Assembly: GCA_001051155.2 (NCBI GenBank)
Contig: JYIP02000006.1
Coordinates: 4,650,001 to 4,714,000 of the forward strand
Direction: 5' to 3'
Source of the DNA: Chrysoporthe austroafricana
Lineage: Eukaryota > Ascomycota > Sordariomycetes > Diaporthales > Cryphonectriaceae
DNA length: 64,000 nucleotides
Of the stretch, positions 47,941 to 58,173 are shown in pieces. Position 1 is the first letter of the stretch; each line of letters begins with the position of its first letter. Under the pieces are notes generated by a model, which was not told the DNA's origin, did not search any database, and saw nothing but the letters and a program-made list of their open reading frames with translations. The position numbers and the translations under genes were made by a program.

Positions 47941-49070
47941 GGTTCGGCAGGAGGGAACTTTTCCAATGCTCAAGATAGCCATCTGATTTCCTTGCACATG
48001 CGCCAGAATCTCCACCAAAGATGGAGATATAAGTAATTTCTCTAGGTTTTACTTTATCTACATAAAATGAAAGAGGTGGTGATAATGGAGCCTTACCTAG
48101 AGCTTACGAATGATAAGAGACTACGTTGAGTGATCTCTTGTATATCTACTACCTTACGACCTCTTCGCAACTCGAATTTCGACGGAGGAGAGATGCAATT
48201 CAAGAGAGTAGATTACAAGGGACGGTATGGTGAGACTGGGAGAGGTTAGGGAGAGTCGTGGACGGAGCAAGATGAAGTGAAGATGATTAGGACGAGGCGC
48301 GAACAGACCACGGCAACATGCGGCACCCCCAACCGGAGTGACCCACATTTCACATAAGATCGACGCGCAAGCTGTTCCACATGCCATTAATGTTGGCTCG
48401 ACTTCCTTCGATCAGGTCTCATCGAATAGTGCAAAGTCAGTATGCTGTCGCCAGCTGGGGCCTTGTTGGGTGCCCAACAGCATACTGTAACATGCGGGCA
48501 ATCCGAAGGACTACGATGCTGCTTTCTCACCGGTGGGGGTAGGATATTGCTGAGCACTCACGTGGCACTATACGGCATATAGCTCGTGAGGTGTACAAAA
48601 AAATTCATGGGGTATACAAAAGGTCGTGGAGCGTATTCATTTAATCTATCACTTGAATAGCCAATTGGCTAATGATCATTGCACGCACAACGAACACGAG
48701 TTTACTATTGTATCTAGGCAAGCATTCCTCTGAAGCGTATTGCTAACATAAACCCAACAGACCACACAAGTACCAGTACATCAGAGCCTCAGGGTTTGGT
48801 GTGTGATCATTACTATATAATAGATAATACTTCGGTACTGACTTTGCTTAGCATAAAACCTTTAAAGTATTAGGTATTTGTGCCACCGTAATGCTTATTA
48901 GTTATACTTTAAATATATAAAATTGAATTCTTTTTCAATAAGTACATTTTGTAATTGCTTTTCAATTGTGAATTTAAATATCAAGTTAATTTTTTAATAG
49001 TTTCAAATGCAAATAGATACTCATATGAAATTTTCAATTATACTTTCGTACGTAATAAATAAGATTTAAT
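47941..49070. other. Intergenic, with LTR-like fragments
   Basis: No gene is recognised. The AT-rich part from about 48770 to 49060 contains short stretches (TTAGCATAAAACCTTT near 48850; TTGCTTTTCAATTGTGAAT near 48957) that resemble pieces of the solo LTR at 49076-49521, in the opposite orientation and out of order. They are probably remains of older LTRs. An inverted repeat at 48438-48487 is listed separately. Confidence 0.45.
48438..48487. repeat. 50-bp inverted-repeat unit
   Basis: Perfect arms CAGTATGCTGT (48438-48448) and ACAGCATACTG (48477-48487), with an inner hairpin GTTGGG-TG-CCCAAC. Its size and the TA after the right arm would fit a tiny non-autonomous DNA element or a regulatory palindrome. 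No second copy was found in the window. Confidence 0.55.
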
Positions 49071-49075
49071 ACTGC

Positions 49076-49521
49076 TGTAATGAACCCCCAAGTAGCACAA
49101 GTACCTGGTACGTCAAAGGTTTATGCTAGGCAAGGGCGGTATGCAATACAATCCACTTGTATACGGAAATACAGTTCTGAAGGTATTCACTATCCGTGTT
49201 GGATACCAGTTGTAAGGAAACTGATACTTAGATTGACAACTGAAAAGCAACTATGAAATCTATCTGATTATAGGAAATGTCCAACCTTATATATCCAGCT
49301 CTTCAGTCCTGGGTTATTATTGAGCGTAAGTGATCATAAATACACTTATGATCACTTATAATCCTTTCTTTAACCCTAACCCTTGATTATGTAATCCTGA
49401 ATACCTGGCATTCTTACATAAGTAGGTTCCTTGCGTCGGATATTGGATCCGTGCCACGTTAACTCTGGATCCACTGATCCGGCCTGTTCCTGTGACCTGA
49501 ACCGTTCGCTGGTTCATAACA
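49076..49521 (-). mobile_element. Solo LTR of a Ty3/gypsy element
   Basis: 446 bp, sense on the minus strand: starts TGTTATGAACC (at 49521) and ends TTCATTACA (at 49076), with target copies ACTGC at 49071-49075 and 49522-49526. It shares with the gypsy copy 1 LTR the AACCAGC..GTTC start, the GATTACATAAT-GGGTTAGGGTTA segment, GTCAATCTAAGTATCA and TAGCATAAACCTTTGAC. It retains TG/CA ends and a much less AT-rich sequence than the full-length copies. It lies between the two NRPS-like genes. Confidence 0.9.
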
Positions 49522-49526
49522 ACTGC

Positions 49527-50319
49527 TTTCAATATTTAATATAAATTTTCAAAGTATTTATTATATTGCTTGTTAATAATATTTATTAATTCGGCCAAAT
49601 ATTTATATTCAAATTTATTAAACAGTGATTTAAGAAAATTCGACTAATTATATATAAAATATTTAAAAATTTCTTATTTATGCTATAGTGAGCCAAAAAT
49701 GGTATCAGCGCCTCATGCCGATTACCAAATCCGGGGCTGTAGGCTGGAACAACCTAAGCGTGCGTCCAGATAGACGAGGGAGCTGGACCTAGTCATATAA
49801 ATGATGCCTACTGTCTGATTAGACGTCGGCGGGAAACGAAGGGCATTAAAAATATAGATCAGAAGAGGAATGCCGTCGGACCCGCATCGAGATAGAGCAC
49901 AGGTCAGACTAGCTAGCGGGGCTATCGATGAAACGGCTATGGCAAATTCACGGCTGGCAGGCGGAATTTCGGTATTTCAATGATGCCTAGCATCTGGTCA
50001 GGCACGTAAAGAAAAGAACGCGATATGTTGATTGCCTTCCCTCGAGCGTGGGAAAGGCTGAAGCTGAAGGTCTATCTACTTATAGGTTCAAAATGAAGGG
50101 GGGGGGGGGAATCCCTGACGCTAGGCCTCTGCACTACCCACCACAATAATAGCATGCTTAATAGTAATGTTAAAGATTGTACAGTTTGTTATTAAGCTTA
50201 GCCGCATTTTCGAAACGAAATGCTTTTAATCTTTAGCTGGAGTATCGTTCGCTAGAGCCTTGAATCTGTTAAAATCTTAATGTTAAGAATTTCTGGTCGT
50301 TCTTATACATGTCTTGCTT
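49527..50319. other. Intergenic 3' of the A-T-TE gene
   Basis: AT-rich to about 49690, then mixed sequence with a dispersed repeat near 50 kb. No gene is recognised. The G-run at about 50099-50109 belongs to that repeat. Confidence 0.4.
49988..50146 (+). repeat. Dispersed repeat, copy B
   Basis: Same orientation as 20243-20399. It begins TAGCATCTGGTCAGGCA and ends CTGCACTACCCACCACAA, with a run of about a dozen G in the middle. Confidence 0.75.
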
Positions 50320-53300
50320 CTAAAGCAGATCGCAATGTTTTGCAAATGTTTCAATGTGGCCAGGCCCAAGCATTGTGTAATGTCCACCCCCAACTTTATG
50401 CAATCGAGGCTGAGTACAACAGAAGTCTCTCCAGCAACTCAGATGCTCGTTCACCCATTCACTCCGTGATTGCGCCGCTAACGCTAATGGCTTCGCGTGA
50501 AATATGTCCAGTACAGATACGCAGCCTGATGGCTCGTAGCCTGTAGCCATGCTTTGTAGCCCAAAAGAGACGTCAGTCCACCGAAGCAGTGCTGCCTCAT
50601 CCAATCCGAGAGCATGTAGTCGGTCTTGATTAGCCGAGCTAAGCACATGACGCAACGCAACCGCGCGGGGCTGATCTTGGTAAGTCGTATCTTGCTCGAT
50701 AATCGTATCAACATGTTCATCTTCGAGAAGCCCAAGAAACTGACAAAGATGCAATAAACACATGTTCCAGGTGAGCTGGCGCATGCGGTGCTTGATGTGC
50801 GGTGGGAGGTTGAAGCTGCCTAGAAACCCGACGACTTCTCCGGAGCTCTCGAGCCTTTTAGCAGTTTCAAATGCCAACATCGCGCCGTAGCTGTATCCAG
50901 CAATAGCATACGGGCCACGTGGCTGCTGGCGCTGTATTGTTGCCGTATATGTGTCTACAGCCTCCTGGATGGATTGGAAATTCTGCTCATCGGCTTCGAA
51001 ACCGCGCGCCCGTAATGCGTATATAGGCCGTCCGTCATTTTTCATTTGCTGAGCCAGGCCGACGAAAACGAGAACTTCACCCACGCCAGGGTGAACAAGC
51101 CAGAGAGGAGTTCTGCTGCCGCCAGCCTAGAGCACGACTTAGGGGTCATAATTCGCCTTCGTCGCTTTCAACGGCGTTTGATATAGAGCGTTCTTGAGGA
51201 TCGCTTCATTCCTGGTCGAAAAGCACCTCTGATCTAGCTTAACCTTGTTCATGGCAACGGCCAGTGTCCGTATGGTCGGGTGTTTCAGGAGCATAATTGT
51301 GGGTATGGTAATCCCTAGGTTGTCGCTAATGCTCTTCTTCAAACGAATCAGGTCCAGAGACGTAAAGCCCAGCTCATAAATAGGGGTGTCTCTACCAACG
51401 ACTTCCTTGTTGAGCCCTTTTATCTCGGCAAAATGCATTTGTAAAAGCACCTCGCCTTCAGTTGTAGCAACACACTCAGAAGCATGTTGCCTCTTTCGCC
51501 GGAACAGCTCGACCTCCTGATTGTGGTACAGAAGATCCGCATCAAATGTACCCGCTTCAAACAGGGTCCGCATTTTTGCCCCTGAAATCTTGCCCAGTGC
51601 GCTCGTGGGCAACAGAGGTAGAGAGGTTTGTCTCACTCCAAAGACACATGGCTGGCCTGCCGCACTCACCGATATGCATGCCTCGGCCACACGACTAGCA
51701 ATGCTAGACATGTCTGTAGCACTCAGTGCTCCTCCATGAGGCACATAAGCAACTGTAATCTGCTCGGTGACGGCGCCAGCTGCGCGGGATGGGAAAGCGA
51801 CGATGCGATCGACGCATGTTCCGCGCAAGGCCGACTCGAGCGCAGATTGGACATCGGCTGTCGGGATTTTGACACCGTTAATATTGATAGTGTCCTTCGC
51901 ACGCCCTATCATGGCTAGGTTGCCCTCAACATCCACAATGGCTCGATCTCCCGTGCGAAACCAGCCATCGCCCGATGCAAATGCTGCGGCCGTTGCTGCT
52001 GGGTTGCGATAGTAGGCGTCGAAAACGACAGGGCCGCGCACCTCGAGGTCGCCTGGCTGTCCTAGTACCCCATGTGTACCAGCACTGTCCACAATGCGCA
52101 TCTCTATTCCCGGTATGCAGCGTCCTAGCGAAGCAATAGTCCGATTCTGGGCTACATCGTAAGCTGGGCATTGGACATTGTAGATAGCGCCTGCACATGT
52201 CTCGGTCATGCCAAAGCCTGGCTGTATAACGCTGGGAGGAGCGCCATACCGACCAAGTAGCTCCGCTACAGCAGTTACTGTTTTCATGTCGTTAGCCTCC
52301 CCCCCGGAAATGAGTGATGTTAAATTGGACAAATCCAAAGACTCTGGTGCTAGCAGTTGTTCTGCATTTGAAGAAACGAGCTGGGCGAGGAAGAAGTTGG
52401 GAGCGAAAGTTCGAGAAATGCGGTGCCGGCTTAGCAAGGTGATGAATAGAGAAGGCGATGCAATAAGGTCAGCGGCCTGGACATGCACCTGGTCGGTATT
52501 GAGCCAGAGCGCTGTGAGATGCGTCTCTACCAAAGCCGCGACATGGTCCATCCCAATCCAGTTAAGGAAAGGGCCATCAGCCGGCAGGGGGCGCATCGAT
52601 ATCTTGCCCGCAACCACCGAGAGTATCTGATTATGCCTTAGTTGCACAGCCTTTGCGCTGCCTGTACTTCCTGATGTTAACATGAGCGCAGCTATTTCAT
52701 CCGAGCCGGCGTCACGTAGCATCTCCAGGCTCAAGTCTCTGTGAAAAAAAGTGCGTCCCTCCGAAGCGGTCCCCGTCCTCCCAGTAGGCTCTATTGCCTC
52801 CAAAAGCTCCACTGTATGAAGCTGTAGGTTGTTTCCACCGGTTGAGAAGAGGGGGAGATATGCCTCCCGAGTGATACAGATTGGAGTTGCAAGAAGCTCG
52901 GAGAGGTCTTGGAGATGTTTGTTGCGATTCTCCTCAATGTTGCTCAGGGGTGAGGATATGACCGGTATGCCGTGCGCCAACAAGACAGACCAGAACCACA
53001 GTATCGCATCCCAGTGGTCTTCAAGATGGAGAAGCACAGGTTTTCCGCGCTCAAATTCTTGCAGGCTTGCGAGTTTCCGACTTCTGCGCCCTGCTTCAAT
53101 GTAAAGTGTGTCGTACGAGATACGTTTTGGCGTCGAAGCTGCGGTACTACCGAAAGGGTAAAACAGCAGGTATTTTGTTGAAGATGAATCTGCCCGCGCT
53201 TTTAGAACACCCTGAAGCGATTTGAAAACTCCTTCATTGGGTTTATGATCATTTGGATGCTCAGGCTGGCCTTCTGAAATGCACCCTTCCGAGATCTTCT

Positions 53301-53403
53301 CCATACGTGCCTGGGACCAACGAGCTACAATCGCGTACAGACCGGAAAGTAGCTTAAGGAAAAAAGCCATAGTTCGAAAGCTGGGACTCTGGAAAATAGA
53401 CAA
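50320..53403 (-). pseudogene. NRPS-like A-T-TE synthetase (terphenyl/furanone-synthetase type), two in-frame stops
   Basis: A single long minus-strand frame of 1,027 codons from ATG 53403. The A domain contains ALMLTSGSTGSAKAVQL, then FLNWIGMDHVAAL, VHVQAADLIASPSLF and TFAPNFFLAQL, a combination I recognise from fungal synthetases that dimerise aryl-pyruvates (atromentin, polyporic acid, furanone and related). It continues with GFGMTETCAGAIY and GDGWFRTGDRA. The carrier has YELGFTSLDLIRLKKS. The TE has PLWLVHPGVGE and GYSYGAMLAFE, with the nucleophile Ser at 50890-50892, and a GGGHYTML His region. TAA at 51139-51141 and TAG at 51127-51129 lie five codons apart in the carrier-TE linker; both fit Gln codons changed by C to T. 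Everything else is in frame. Unless the stops are artefacts, the protein loses its TE domain. Substrate specificity cannot be read by eye. Confidence 0.9.
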
Positions 53404-54297
53404 TAAGATATTTGGAGATTCGTCAACTGTGAAGGGGGATCACTCAAACAGCCTAACAGTGTTTGATGCTTGAATGCTGCTCAGGCTCTTCTGGCCTTTG
53501 ATATAACTGTATTTTTCTGAGGCATATTTGGCCCCTTCAGAATACTCTGCCCTGTTCCTCCAATCTTACAAGCATGCACGGGAATACATGTTCGACTGAA
53601 ATCAGCCAGCCCTTCCTCTAGTGTCTAGGCCCAACGCAGAAGACTTTGGAGAAATAAGCTACTGGAAAGCAGCACTATCTAGTTTTGGTACCTTTATGCT
53701 CTCATTGTTGCGTGATTCACACTTAGACGTGAGTGTTACATCATATTCCATCAGCCATGAAGAGGTGCTCAGCCACTGACAATACCATTTGTTGGTGATA
53801 TAATGCAAAGTACTTTTGTCAACCTAGGCTCGATCTGTCCTTGCCTTTACGCGAAACTTATTATTGGAACCCCAGCCCGAGCAGCGTAGTATTTCAACAC
53901 CTCATATATGCAGGTTGGATGTTACGGTGTCACTGACATGTAAGCCTAGTGTCTCGGAACACCTCCTTCAATCTTACATTTTGTGCAATGTGATCTGTAC
54001 TACAGTATGATCTACACAATAATTCTCTCTTGGGTGGCTGGGGGAATGAACTATCTCTTCAACGGTCTACTGCGATATCAAAGTACTGTATCTAACTTTG
54101 TGTCGGAAATATGTATCCGAGAGATCAGGGTTTATCTCTTCAAAGAGCTTCTACTGGGCTCATACAAACTTGAGATTGTGCTTATAAAACGGAAGCAGGC
54201 ATTCGAATTTGATTCTTTTACCCATGTAGTAATTGGATATGGCGAAGCCCCTTGCTTCAAAGTACATAACAAAATTAAGATAACCTTTCGAGGATAT
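53404..54297. other. Intergenic
   Basis: A 115-codon plus-strand frame (53983-54330) has no recognisable domain and partly shadows the methyltransferase end. This is the shared 5' region of the A-T-TE gene and 3' region of the methyltransferase. Nothing else is seen. Confidence 0.4.
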
Positions 54298-55659
54298 TCA
54301 GGCCTTGCTTCTCTCCCGTGGCAAGCGTAGCTCCATGACAGTCTCGTTTTCGAGTGCATTGTAAGTGTAGATACGGACGAGGTCAAGCCCACTGCTTTCG
54401 GCAAGAGTACGCCACTCGGCTTCGGTGCGCTCCATGCTAGAAAAGGCACCCAGCATAGTCAAATCAATCGAAGCAGCGATGAAACTGACACCTGTATCGG
54501 GTAACACCGTTTCATCCACCAGGAAGACTGAGTCGGGCGCCATGGCCTCGCGGACTCGCTCGAACAGCAGTCGTACCTTGTGCGGAGGGTGATTGTGCGG
54601 CACGCCACGCACGTAATAGAATTTTGCACCGCGAATGGGCTGTGGTTCAAAGAAGTCATGTGCCATATTCTCGACTCCAGGCGTCGGCAGAGCGCGCGCC
54701 ACTGTATCTGGAAGGTCCTGCAGCAGGACTCGGCCAGGAATATCCGGGTATTTTTCGCGGAATTGAACACATTGGTGGCCAATGCCACCGCCGATATTCA
54801 CATAGAGGGGCCTGTCAGGGTCCTTGAGGCCAGCTGTCTCCTCAGATACCGGGTAGACGGTAAGCCATGAGAGCTCCACTTGGCGCCTGAGTGCCATGTA
54901 TCTGTGAAAATGGTCCATTGCTCCCGGAATGGTGAGCATGAGTTCGAAAGCCTGCTTTCGTGTACTCCAACCCATCTGGAGAGCTGTGTTCTTCTCATCC
55001 TCAGGGTTCTGGTAACCATTCTCTCTCAGGAAGTCAGGAGTGGCTTGATACTGCTTGGACACCAGATCGTAGCTGCGTCCATTAGAGAAATGCATATCTC
55101 TTTGTTGGAGGGTGTAGAACATACTAATGGTGCATTGCAGCTACGCAAACCTCCTCAGTCAGGTTGCGTGTAATGTTAGTGGCCGTATACTGGTGTGGGC
55201 CGACTTCACGGGCGATGTTGATTGTGTTGTAATATCGCAATACTCGCTCTATTGTTTTGTCAGCCATACTAGAGCATTTCAAACGATTGAAGGATCTCAG
55301 GTGGCACGAACCGATCAACTGCGCATTAGCACCCGTCTCATTAGCGACCTCAGCAGCCGTCTTGGTAGTGTTGTCCCTGGCTAGAATCTCGAAGATGCCC
55401 AAGTCATATCCAACTTTGATCATGGCTTTCTCCAGGTCCTGCGTTCTGGTCAGCTTCATACTGCAGCTCACCATGACCGAAGGTGTTGTGCTCCGAGGCG
55501 TCTTACTATGTGTCCATATCTGTGTATCGTGCCAGTGGTGTCTTCCAAGGAGTCAGCCATTCGGCGAAGGGCGACAATGAGGTTTCGACGACTAGCTCTG
55601 TCAGCCGTCGCGGCCAAATGGGCAAGGGCCGCTTCATCAAATTTTGCTGTTGCTTCCAT
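54298..55659 (-). pseudogene. O-methyltransferase (SAM-dependent, COMT-like), one frameshift
   Basis: The N-terminal exon from ATG 55659 reads ADSLEDTTGTIHRYGHI. An intron (55439-55506) leads to DLEKAMIKVGYDLGIFEIL, the winged-helix dimerisation region. A second intron (55249-55311) joins QLI to ERVLRYY. The frame then stops at 55124-55126 after AAMHH, and the next frame opens with MFYTLQQ at 55122, so a one-base shift separates dimerisation and catalytic parts. The catalytic part has YVNIGGGIGHQCVQF (SAM glycine loop), VLLQDLPDTV, HDFFEPQP and a YYVRGVPHNHPP catalytic-His region, and ends at 54298. With the shift repaired it would be about 410 residues, the normal size. A tailoring enzyme of the neighbouring A-T-TE product is likely but unproven. 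Confidence 0.85.
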
Positions 55660-55996
55660 CTTCAGTGCTCAGGTGCGATCACAACAGATGGTCCGCTTGT
55701 TTTCTTGGACTATGTAGTTCACATATATATTGTGCAGCCGTCATATCCTGAACTTGGTCCTGAATTCACTTTGTGTCATCATTCCCATGATGTAAGTTCT
55801 CGTTTAATTACATATTTTCGGCCCCAGCCTAGTAATATCCACAGTCGAAAAGCTCCATGTTGATCAGATGTTCCGAATGTCTACATGTGTAAGGTGTACT
55901 CGAGCAACTTCTTTGAATACATGCACTCTGTAGAAACTTGGCTTAGCCCCCAGGTGACAGCAGGATCAGACTCTAGCCCCCAGGTGGTAGCGATTT

Positions 55997-56298
55997 GACA
56001 AGTCTTGACCGGTTGTGAATGTCCATCTTAGTGTGTTACATTTCGTGTCTGCCAACGGGGCCAACGGCCCCGTTGGATACGTGTTGTATCCTTGTTTGCA
56101 TTATGCCTTCAGGGGCTCGATTGCGGTTACTCTAGCTGCTTTCAAGATTGACAAGTCAAGTATCTTAACTGGTTGTGGTGTGTTACATTTCATATCTGTG
56201 GTCGGGGCCAACAGCCCCCTTGGATACGTCTCGTATCCTTGTTTGCATTACGCCTTCAGAGCTCGAGTGGTGATTACGCCAACGACTTTCAGGCTCGT
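55997..56298 (+). repeat. Tandem duplication upstream of a P450 gene
   Basis: Two copies of about 150 bp (55997-56146 and 56147-56298) share TTGACAAGTC, a CGGTTGTG/TGGTTGTG segment, GTGTTACATTTC, GGGGCCAAC-GCCCC, TTGGATACG, GTATCCTTGTTTGCATTA and GCCTTCAG. They lie in the divergent promoter region between the methyltransferase (minus) and the P450 (plus). Confidence 0.8.
56052..56076. promoter_or_regulatory. Perfect palindrome, possible zinc-cluster factor site
   Basis: Arms CCAACGGGGCC and GGCCCCGTTGG are separated by AAC. It contains CGG and CCG half-sites in inverted arrangement, as bound by fungal Zn2Cys6 regulators. The second copy of the tandem duplication holds a degraded version. The regulatory role is an inference from its position between divergent cluster genes. 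Confidence 0.4.
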
Positions 56299-56525
56299 CA
56301 AATTAAGTGGACGACTTTTCTTGGTAATAAATCAATAAAATTTCATCTTAGCAGTGTAGAATGATACCTGCTCGAAAATTGAACAGATACTACAAGCGGA
56401 ATTCCTAGCACTGCTGAAAAGCTTGTCTGCTTCAAGCGCAATTTCCTCGGTAACTGTTTTGAAAACGAAAATTCTGAATACGATATTAATCTCTTTATCT
56501 AGAGCTCGCTTCTTACATCGCCACC

Positions 56526-58173
56526 ATGTTCAACACAGTCCAGTTCTTATACACACTGCTGGCCGTAGCTAGTCTGTTCTTTTTACGCCTCCTGATACCG
56601 CACGATGATCCCAAGAAGGAAGAAGTCTGGAGAAAGATAGACAAGGTCGGCGTCCCCTCGGGGATGCTACCTTGGACTCGTGCTGTATTTGGCTCATGGA
56701 CGGCGCTGATGCGAAATACTCATGAAGGGTACGAGAAATTCTGCAAGAAGAATCGACCCTTCGCACTCCCTACGATTTGGACGGGCAAGGCAATTGTCGT
56801 GGTTCCGCCATCGGCGCTTCATCTCACCAACAAGCCTGACAGCGAGCTCATCGCCTACTGGGCCCTGGTAGAAAACATTCAACTACCTTATTTCATTCCC
56901 GACCACAATGTCGTTGACAACGTCATTCACTTTGAGGTCTCGCGTAAGGATCTGACGAAACGGAACGTCCATCGTCAGCTCGCCCCGACAGCTGAAGAGG
57001 TTGAGCTCTGCTTCCGTACCCTCTGGGGAGACAACACTGAGTGGACCACAGTTGATGGTTGGGACATGTGCGGCCAGATTATCGCGCGCGTGGCCCTGCG
57101 TACCTTGCTCGGATACCCCGCCTGCCGCGATCCGGAGCTGGTGAGGTCAACACAGCTGTTTGCCAACAACCTTTTCACCGCCGCTGCCATCATCAATTGT
57201 ATGCCACCGTTCATGAGACCTATAATTGCACCAATTTTGGCGTTACCGACGAGACGCTACAGGAATCGCTACCGCCGCATTGTGGTACCGTTGATCAAGG
57301 AACGGATTTGTTTGTGGGAGCAACATGAAAAAAAGGCCCAGGGAGAGCTACCGGTATGCAAAGATCTACCAGACCCACGACCGTCATTCTTGCTAATGCT
57401 GCAAATCTCAGAGCGATTTTCTCCAGTGGCTGATTCCCCGGGCTGCCCAGCATGGCCCCGAGCACTTAGATCCGTCGACAATATCGTATCGCCTGCTTGC
57501 CCTCAACACAATGTTCGTTTACGCGATGAGCTTCATATTCTCCCAGACTGTCATGGACCTCTGTGCCAGCCCTGATCACAAGCGGTTTATGGACGACATG
57601 GCGTCAGAATGCAAAACGACGATCGGCAAATATCAAGATGGGCTTGCTTCAAGTGATGCTGTTGAGCGGCTATATCGCGTCGACTCAGCTATCCGAGAGT
57701 CTATGCGTATGTCCGATGTGAGCCCTTGCTCTCTACCGCGTGATGTGGTCGGAGACAAGCCGCTCGACCTTGGATATGGAATTGTCTGTCCACCCGGCAC
57801 ACGCTTGATGTACCCAACGCAGCCGATGCATCTTGACCCGGACTTCTGGCAGGACCCATTGCGCTTCAATGCCTTCCGCTTTTCAGATCCCTTTGAAATG
57901 CCGTTGGAGGGATCACCACCCGCGAAGGCGGAAACTGCCGTCAAGGAGCGGGAGAACCTCGTCGATCTGAGCCCGACTTTCTTGGCTTGGGGTTACGGTA
58001 AGAAGGCTTGCCCGGGCCGCTGGTACGCTGGCCAAACTATCAAACAATCCCTTGCTTATATGGTGATGAATTATGAGGTTGAGCTAGTCGGTGCGCCTCC
58101 TCAGAGGAAGGCTTTGCTCAATGCTATGATCCCTCCTATGGACGCGAAGCTAAGGTTCCGAAAGCGTGTTTAG
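56526..58173 (+). CDS. Cytochrome P450 monooxygenase, intact
   Basis: ATG 56526, preceded by CGCCACC. One intron (57354-57411, GTATGC...CTCAG) joins exons 56526-57353 and 57412-58173 in phase (ELP then SDFLQWL), giving 529 residues. The apparent stop of the first open frame at 57575 is only read-through into the intron and the wrong frame. Anchor: FLYTLLAVASLFFLRLLI. ExxR: AIRESMRM. Heme loop: AWGYGKKACPGRW, with Cys at 58009-58011. The aromatic Phe of the usual FxxGxRxC is replaced by Trp-Gly-Tyr, as in CYP68/ent-kaurene-oxidase-like families. The I-helix segment reads LALNTMFVYAMSFIF, without a typical acid/Thr pair. No lesion is seen. Probably a tailoring oxidase of the cluster. Confidence 0.93.

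Noticed and set aside
45643..51141. Altered genetic code with UAR read as Gln
   Set aside because: Readable genes in the window end at TAA, TAG or TGA where homologues end, and the retroelements show the same C-to-T pattern. Mutation is the simpler explanation.
57354..57575. Frameshift in the P450 at 56526-58173
   Set aside because: A GTATGC...CTCAG intron of 58 bp at 57354-57411 joins the two frames in phase, so the gene is intact.
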